Source of the DNA: Oscillospiraceae bacterium UBA1230 | Lineage (GTDB): Bacteria; Bacillota; Clostridia; Oscillospirales; Oscillospiraceae | DNA: 8,725 nt | Direction: 5' to 3' | Assembly: GCA_002309395.1 (NCBI GenBank) | Contig: DBWU01000012.1 | Location: 1-8,725, forward strand | In this document: piece after piece, positions 5,269-8,725 of the stretch | Numbering within the stretch: position 1 is the stretch's first letter | Layout: every line of letters begins with the position of its first letter | Program-made: the position numbers and the translations under genes | Notes under the pieces: model-generated | The model's database searches: none | Told to the model about the DNA's origin: nothing | What the model saw: only the letters and a program-made list of their open reading frames with translations

Positions 5269-6588
5269 TTACTGCCGGGCGTTGATATTAGCGGTGAGAT
5301 CCTTGACCGTCTCGGCAAAGGAGGGGTCTTCCCTCATTTGTTTCTCCACCTTGCGGAGGGAGTGCAGCACCGTGGAGTGGTCTCTGCCGCAGAATTCTTT
5401 TCCGATCTCCTCCAGCGAGTAATTGCTCATGCGGCGGATCAGATACATGGATACCTGCCGGGCGTTGACCGCGTCGCGCCCCTGGTTTTTGCCGCGGATG
5501 GTTTCCTCATCTACGCCGTAATACTTACAGGTCTGGGAAATGATAAGCGCGGGGGAGGGGACGAACTCGTTATCTTTCTTAAGCATATCCTCAATGGCGC
5601 GGCTGACAGATTCCTCGTCCAGTTGACTGCCCAGAAGATCCCAGTAGGCGGCGATCTTATTGAGCGTACCTTCGATCTGCCGCACGTTGGAGGTAATGTT
5701 CTCCGCCACGTATTCCGTCACGCTGTCCGGCAGGGAAAGCCCCATGATGGCGGCGCGATTTTTGATGATGGCAAGGCGTGTTTCATAGTCCGGTGGCGCC
5801 ACGTCCGCCATCAAGCCCCATTCAAACCGGGTGCGGAGCCGGTCGTCCAGCAGCGTCATTTCCCGAGGCGGACGGTCGGAGGTCAGAACGATTTGGTGGC
5901 CCGCCTCATATAAAGCATTAAACGTATAAAAGAATTCGATCTGGACCTGTTCTTTTCCGGCGACGAATTGAATATCGTCCACCAGCAGAAGATCCGCGTC
6001 CCGGTATTTGGCGCGGAACTCCTCCGCGCGGCCGGAACGCACCAGCATCACGTAGTCGTTGATAAAATCGTCACCCTTAACGTAGACGATCTTATGGTCG
6101 GGAAACGTTTTGGCGTGCTGGTGAGAAATGGCGTACAGAAGATGGGTCTTGCCCAGACCGCTGTCACCGTAAATAAAGAGCGGATTGTAGGACTTGCTGG
6201 CGCTCCCCTCCGCCACGGAACGGGCGGCGGCATACGCCAGTTTATTCTGGGGCCCTATGACGAACGTTTCAAAAGTAAAACCCTCGCTGCCCTCCGGACC
6301 GCCGGGATGATCCGGCCGGACGCCGTGATACGCCTCCAGCTGATCGTTGTCAAGGATCTTCACTTCCAGATCGGCGGAAAACACGTCTTTAAGGGCGGCT
6401 TTGATCTCTTTACTGAAGCGCACCTCGATCATATTTTTCTTAAAGCGGTTACCGCAATGGAGCACGAATGCGGAATCCTCCAGCGTGACCACGTCGATCT
6501 CGTCAAACCAGGTCTGCACCGTTAGCTCGGAGAATTGCGCCTTCAGGCGATCCAACACGATCTTCCACACGTCGGCATATGAATTCAA
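5269..6588 (-). CDS. dnaA: Chromosomal replication initiator protein DnaA
   Basis: DnaA binds DnaA boxes, forms an ATP-dependent filament and melts the origin. With a TTG start at 6588 the protein is 439 residues. Domain I begins NSYADVWKIVLDRL with the conserved Trp27-Phe28. Domain II is short (about residues 84-103). The AAA+ domain has Walker A GDSGLGKTH (141-149), Walker B LLLVDDIQF (Asp204, Asp205) and the arginine-finger region DRLRTRFEWGL (249-259). Domain IV carries the box-reading signature GRDHSTVLHSLRK (401-413). The start is chosen because GGGAAGGGG (6597-6605) sits 8 nt upstream and the resulting N-terminus matches the family. The upstream in-frame GTG at 6654 is almost at the predicted transcription start and would add 22 atypical residues. 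A DnaA box in the promoter suggests autoregulation. Confidence 0.96.
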   Translation of the reverse strand: MNSYADVWKIVLDRLKAQFSELTVQTWFDEIDVVTLEDSAFVLHCGNRFKKNMIEVRFSKEIKAALKDVFSADLEVKILDNDQLEAYHGVRPDHPGGPEGSEGFTFETFVIGPQNKLAYAAARSVAEGSASKSYNPLFIYGDSGLGKTHLLYAISHQHAKTFPDHKIVYVKGDDFINDYVMLVRSGRAEEFRAKYRDADLLLVDDIQFVAGKEQVQIEFFYTFNALYEAGHQIVLTSDRPPREMTLLDDRLRTRFEWGLMADVAPPDYETRLAIIKNRAAIMGLSLPDSVTEYVAENITSNVRQIEGTLNKIAAYWDLLGSQLDEESVSRAIEDMLKKDNEFVPSPALIISQTCKYYGVDEETIRGKNQGRDAVNARQVSMYLIRRMSNYSLEEIGKEFCGRDHSTVLHSLRKVEKQMREDPSFAETVKDLTANINARQ

Positions 6589-6596
6589 AGCTCTCG

Positions 6597-6605
6597 CCCC
6601 TTCCC
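6597..6605 (-). promoter_or_regulatory. dnaA ribosome binding site for a TTG start
   Basis: GGGAAGGGG on the minus strand lies 8 nt before the TTG at 6588-6586. No ATG or GTG of dnaA lies at a workable distance, so this site decides the start. Confidence 0.75.
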
Positions 6606-6664
6606 ACGGCTCGTTTTTCTCTCGTTTCCCCCGTCCGTATGATCCGGGAAACACTATTCAATTT

Positions 6665-6693
6665 ATTATACCAGAAGCCTGTGGAAAAGTCCA
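6665..6693 (-). promoter_or_regulatory. dnaA promoter, extended -10
   Basis: On the minus strand the -10 is TATAAT (6665-6670), preceded by TGG (an extended -10), with a 17-bp spacer and a -35 of TGGACT (6688-6693), 4 of 6 to consensus. A pure A/T tract (6695-6722) lies directly upstream and could act as an UP element. The predicted transcription start falls near 6657-6659, giving a leader of about 70 nt to the TTG start. It probably drives the whole dnaA-gyrA operon. Confidence 0.8.
6680..6688 (-). promoter_or_regulatory. DnaA box in the dnaA promoter spacer
   Basis: TTTTCCACA on the minus strand, the same 9-mer as at 5115-5123 (8 of 9 to consensus). It starts on the last base of the -35 hexamer and sits inside the -35/-10 spacer, so bound DnaA would be expected to block RNA polymerase. 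Repression of dnaA by its product is known in other bacteria; here it is inferred from position. Confidence 0.7.
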
Positions 6694-6694
6694 G

Positions 6695-6722
6695 AAAAAT
6701 ATATAAAATTATATATAAATAT
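6695..6722. other. 28-bp pure A/T tract between divergent promoters
   Basis: All 28 bases are A or T, with several TATA and ATAT steps, in a GC-rich genome. It may serve as an UP element for dnaA, as a bendable or easily melted spacer between the divergent promoters, or as a second unwinding site of a bipartite origin. Sequence alone does not decide. Confidence 0.5.
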
Positions 6723-6755
6723 GTGTAAGGAAAACGGCGGTAAAAAAACTTTTGG

Positions 6756-6784
6756 TTGACAGAAAAACGGCGATTGAGTATAAT
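6756..6784 (+). promoter_or_regulatory. rpmH promoter, consensus sigma-A
   Basis: TTGACA (6756-6761) and TATAAT (6779-6784) are both perfect consensus hexamers separated by exactly 17 bp. A run AAAAAAACTTTT (6742-6753) directly upstream looks like an UP element. The predicted start is near 6790-6791, giving a leader of roughly 115 nt before rpmH. It is the strongest promoter in the window, as expected for a ribosomal protein gene, and likely serves rpmH-rnpA-yidD-yidC. Confidence 0.9.
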
Positions 6785-6791
6785 AGCAACT

Positions 6792-6873
6792 GCGCCCCGT
6801 GAGGCGGCGTTTTTTTCATCGACTGCGGTGGGCAAACGCCCACTGTCGAGTAGACGCGGCGGCTTCCGCCGCG
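6792..6873 (+). promoter_or_regulatory. Structured rpmH leader with successive hairpins
   Basis: Three inverted repeats follow the promoter. The first is a short CGCC/GGCG stem (6793-6796 with 6806-6809) followed directly by seven Ts (6810-6816). The second is GTGGGC/GCCCAC (6828-6833 with 6838-6843, loop AAAC), extended by TCGAC/GTCGA (6819-6823 with 6845-6849) around an asymmetric internal loop. The third is an 8-bp CGCGGCGG/CCGCCGCG stem (6855-6862 with 6866-6873, 3-nt loop), about 18 nt before the ribosome binding site. The first resembles a small attenuator but lies very close to the transcription start. I do not recognise a known leader or riboswitch family here. Confidence 0.5.
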
Positions 6874-6906
6874 CCCCGTATCAAATAAAATGGAGGTGTA
6901 ACGCGA

Positions 6907-7041
6907 ATGTTCCGCACATATCAACCCAAGAAACGCCAGCGTTCCAAGGTGCACGGCTTCCGCAAGAGAATGGCGACTGCCAACGGCCGCAAGGTTCTCT
7001 CCCGCCGCCGCGCAAAAGGCCGCGACCGTCTGTCCCACTGA
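6907..7041 (+). CDS. rpmH: Large ribosomal subunit protein bL34
   Basis: The 44-residue, extremely Arg/Lys-rich protein is a structural component of the 50S subunit. It reads MFRTYQPKKRQRSKVHGFRK and continues RMATANGRKVLSRRRAKGRD to the end RLSH, matching bL34 over its whole length, including the HGFRxRMxTxNGRKVL core. The ATG at 6907 has GGAGGT (6892-6897) 9 nt upstream. It is the first gene of the plus-strand operon, divergent from dnaA as in most Firmicutes, and follows a consensus promoter and a foldable leader. A hairpin lies between it and rnpA, which may set the large difference in expression the two products need. Confidence 0.97.
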   Translation: MFRTYQPKKRQRSKVHGFRKRMATANGRKVLSRRRAKGRDRLSH

Positions 7042-7080
7042 GAGGACGGATTCGTGCAGGAAACGGAACATATACGCAAC

Positions 7081-7123
7081 AGGGACGGAGGAAAAGAACC
7101 TGCCGTCCCTTGTAGTCGTTTTT
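7081..7123 (+). terminator. Hairpin between rpmH and rnpA, possible attenuator or processing site
   Basis: AGGGACGG (7081-7088) pairs with CCGTCCCT (7103-7110), and an inner AGG/CCT adds three pairs past one bulged base, leaving a 7-nt A-rich loop. A run of five Ts (7119-7123) follows 8 nt after the stem. The stem is strong but the T run is short and displaced, so partial termination, RNase processing or 3'-end protection of rpmH mRNA are all possible. Confidence 0.45.
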
Positions 7124-7146
7124 AAAACCGAGAAGGAGACAGAGGC

Positions 7147-7488
7147 ATGAAAGCAGCGGTCACGGTGAAAAAGAACCATGAGTTTCGCCGGATTTACCGG
7201 CGCGGCGCTTCCGCCGTGACGCCCTGTCTTGTCATGTACTGCCGCCGCAATCCCACAGGCGCCAGCCGACTGGGGATCACCGTGAGCACCAAGGTGGGAA
7301 AAGCCGTGGTGCGGAATCTGGTGCGCCGCCGTCTGCGGGAGATCTACCGTCTCGATCCGCCCAAGCCGGGGTATGACGTGATCCTGGTGGCGCGCAAACG
7401 CGCCGCGTTCGTGTCCTATCAAAAGCTGGCGCGTGCGTACCGGGAACTCTCGGAGAAGCTGGGTCTATCGCGGGAGGAAGCACAGTGA
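7147..7488 (+). CDS. rnpA: Ribonuclease P protein component
   Basis: RnpA is the basic protein cofactor of RNase P. It helps the catalytic RNA bind precursor tRNAs for 5' maturation. The 113-residue product starts MKAAVTVKKNHEFRRIYRRG, as in the family, and carries the RNR-type signature VGKAVVRNLVRRRLREIYR (residues 56-74). The rest is the usual alternating strands and helices, including GYDVILVARKRA. The ATG at 7147 has AAGGAG (7133-7138) 8 nt upstream. It lies 105 nt after rpmH, with a hairpin in the gap, and its TGA overlaps the GTG of yidD in a GTGA junction. The RNase P RNA gene is not in this window. Confidence 0.96.
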   Translation: MKAAVTVKKNHEFRRIYRRGASAVTPCLVMYCRRNPTGASRLGITVSTKVGKAVVRNLVRRRLREIYRLDPPKPGYDVILVARKRAAFVSYQKLARAYRELSEKLGLSREEAQ

Positions 7489-7694
7489 AGCGGCTGTTTT
7501 TACGCCTGCTGCGCTTTTACCAGCGGCAGATCTCACCCCTTTCACCGCCGCGCTGCCGGTTTATCCCCACCTGTTCGGAATACGCGGTGCAGGCGGTGGA
7601 GAAGTACGGCGCCGCTCGCGGCGCGTTTCTGGCGGCAAAACGACTGATGCGCTGTCATCCGTTTCACAAGGGCGGGTACGATCCCGTCCCGTAA
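7485..7694 (+). CDS. yidD: Membrane protein insertion efficiency factor YidD
   Basis: YidD is a small, basic, membrane-associated protein that improves YidC-dependent insertion of inner-membrane proteins. The 69-residue product has an amphipathic basic N-terminus (MKRLFLRLLRFYQRQISP) and the family hallmark CRFIPTCSEYAVQAVEKYG (residues 24-42, two conserved cysteines Cys24 and Cys30), followed by a third cysteine in RCHPFHKGGYDPVP. It starts with GTG at 7485, inside the rnpA stop (GTGA overlap), with GGGAGG (7472-7477) 7 nt upstream, so translation is probably coupled to rnpA. It lies 27 nt before yidC, its functional partner. Confidence 0.95.
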   Translation: MKRLFLRLLRFYQRQISPLSPPRCRFIPTCSEYAVQAVEKYGAARGAFLAAKRLMRCHPFHKGGYDPVP

Positions 7695-7721
7695 CCATTT
7701 CGAAGTTCGGAGGAAAACATC

Positions 7722-8725
7722 ATGTTCGGACAACTCGGATACTATATCTGCGTACCCTTTGCCTGGCTGACGCGCCTTTTTTACAGTCTCACCGGTTCCT
7801 ACGGCGCCGCGATCATCCTCTTTACGCTGGTGGTGAAGCTGGTGCTCTTGCCGTTCCAGCTCAAGAGCAAGAAGAGCATGCTTCGCATGAGCCGGATGCA
7901 GGGCAAAGTCAAGGAGATCCAGACGCGCTATGCCAACAATAAGGAAAAGCAGCAGCAGGAGATCTCGGAGCTGTACGCCAAAGAAGGCGTCAATCCCATG
8001 TCCGGCTGTCTGTGGTCGCTGATCCCGTTCCCCATTTTGATCGCCCTCTATTCCATCATCCGCCTGCCGCTGCGGTATTTCATGACCCTCAGCGAGGATG
8101 TGATCGCCAAGATCACCGAGGCGGCGGAGGCCATCGGCTATCAGGCCGCCGAGGGCGTCAATGCCTACGCCCAGATCGACCTTGCCAAGTTTATCCACGA
8201 GCACTGGAGCAGCTTTGCCGGCAAGTTCGACGGGCTTATTGATCTGGATTACAATTTCCTGGGCATGGATCTGACGGCGAGAGGCTCTTCTCTGTTCAGC
8301 CAGTTTCCCGGCGGCGGCTGGCCGGTCTGGGGCGTTTTGCTGCTGCCCATCATCGCCGCGGCGGTGCAGCTGGGCATGTCGCTGGTGTCCATGAAGAGCG
8401 GCGGCGGTGAAAACGCCGGTCAGGGCAAGGCGATGATCTATCTCATGCCGCTGATCACCGTGTGGATGGGTTATTCGCTTCCTGCGGCTCTGTGCGTATA
8501 CTGGATCGCCAACGCCGGCTTCTCCATGGTACAGGAGCTGACGCTCAACAAGTATTTCAACAAGATCCTCGACCGGGAAGAGACCGACAAGGAGCGGGAG
8601 AAACGGGAAAAGCGCTATGCCAAATACGCCCAGCAGCGCGCCAGACTGGACGAGATCAACGCCCAGCGCAACCAGGGCAGTCCCAAGAAGAAGCCCCAGC
8701 CCCAGAAAAAGAAGGATACCGCCTA
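7722..8725 (+). CDS. yidC: Membrane protein insertase YidC/Oxa1 family (3' end may lie beyond window)
   Basis: YidC inserts and folds membrane proteins, alone or with SecYEG. Some 334 residues are visible and the last two bases (TA) could be an incomplete stop codon. There is no lipoprotein signal. Hydrophobic segments lie at about residues 27-45, 97-113, 202-222, 238-254 and 255-270. A charged cytoplasmic hairpin follows the first segment (48-92). An extracytoplasmic stretch of about 85 residues separates the second and third. The polar-groove arginine of E. coli (Arg366) and B. subtilis homologues appears as Lys39 in TLVVKLVLLPFQ. The C-terminal tail from about residue 280 is long and Lys/Arg-rich, as in Oxa1-like proteins that contact ribosomes. 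The ATG at 7722 has GGAGG (7709-7713) 8 nt upstream. Confidence 0.93.
   Translation, partial: MFGQLGYYICVPFAWLTRLFYSLTGSYGAAIILFTLVVKLVLLPFQLKSKKSMLRMSRMQGKVKEIQTRYANNKEKQQQEISELYAKEGVNPMSGCLWSLIPFPILIALYSIIRLPLRYFMTLSEDVIAKITEAAEAIGYQAAEGVNAYAQIDLAKFIHEHWSSFAGKFDGLIDLDYNFLGMDLTARGSSLFSQFPGGGWPVWGVLLLPIIAAAVQLGMSLVSMKSGGGENAGQGKAMIYLMPLITVWMGYSLPAALCVYWIANAGFSMVQELTLNKYFNKILDREETDKEREKREKRYAKYAQQRARLDEINAQRNQGSPKKKPQPQKKKDTA

Noticed and set aside
5155..5913. A 252-codon plus-strand frame opposite dnaA and oriC
   Set aside because: No family resemblance, no ribosome binding site noted, and it crosses the DnaA boxes; the opposite strand is unambiguous dnaA.
6722..6730. Possible DnaA box TGTGTAAGG upstream of dnaA
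   Set aside because: It lacks the GTGGA core and matches consensus poorly.
6890..6901. A three-codon frame ATG GAG GTG TAA just before rpmH
   Set aside because: It contains the rpmH ribosome binding site GGAGGT; ATGGAGG is a common accident around strong sites and no leader-peptide logic is visible.
6709..7422. A 237-codon minus-strand frame opposite rpmH and rnpA
   Set aside because: It would cover both conserved genes and the rpmH promoter, and its product matches nothing recognisable.
1..8725. Mobile elements, CRISPR arrays, tRNA or rRNA genes, riboswitches of known type, or a novel defence or metabolic system
   Set aside because: Nearly all sequence is accounted for by conserved replication, translation and insertion genes; I saw no transposase, direct repeat array, cloverleaf-like sequence or unexplained coding region.

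Overview
This window is the replication-origin neighbourhood of a bacterial chromosome. The gene order dnaA-dnaN-yaaA-recF-remB-gyrB-gyrA, with rpmH-rnpA-yidD-yidC diverging from dnaA, is the classic Firmicutes layout. The remB (DUF370) gene between recF and gyrB, the short Gram-positive GyrB, the RpmH N-terminus MFRTYQPKKRQRSK and the GyrA/GyrB variant residues suggest a GC-rich member of class Clostridia, probably Oscillospirales. That last placement is inference from remembered family sequences, not from a search.

Layout, low to high coordinates. Positions 1-5000 hold, all on the minus strand, the 5' end of gyrA, then gyrB, remB, recF, yaaA and dnaN. They are packed with overlaps or gaps of at most 15 nt and each has a recognisable ribosome binding site. 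Positions 5001-5268, between dnaN and dnaA, are the likely oriC. It has a cluster of GTGGAA-cored DnaA boxes, then five DnaA-trio-like triplets, then an A/T-rich unwinding region next to dnaN. dnaA (minus strand) follows, best started at a TTG codon at 6588. The 6589-6906 intergenic region holds back-to-back promoters: an extended -10 promoter for dnaA with a DnaA box in its spacer, and a consensus sigma-A promoter for rpmH. A 28-bp pure A/T tract separates them, and the rpmH leader is strongly foldable. On the plus strand come rpmH, rnpA, yidD and yidC (the last running off the window end).

Functionally, the minus-strand operon encodes the initiator (DnaA), sliding clamp (DnaN), a small S4 RNA-binding protein, the recombination mediator RecF, the DUF370 regulator RemB and both gyrase subunits. 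The plus-strand operon encodes ribosomal protein L34, the RNase P protein and two membrane-protein insertion factors. Both operons run away from the origin, in the direction of replication fork movement.

All coding content is conserved housekeeping. I found no mobile element, CRISPR array, RNA gene, defence locus or unknown gene system. What merits a second look is non-coding: the origin architecture with consistently non-canonical DnaA boxes, the DnaA box inside the dnaA promoter, and the structured rpmH leader. There are also two residue variants at known quinolone-relevant positions of gyrase.
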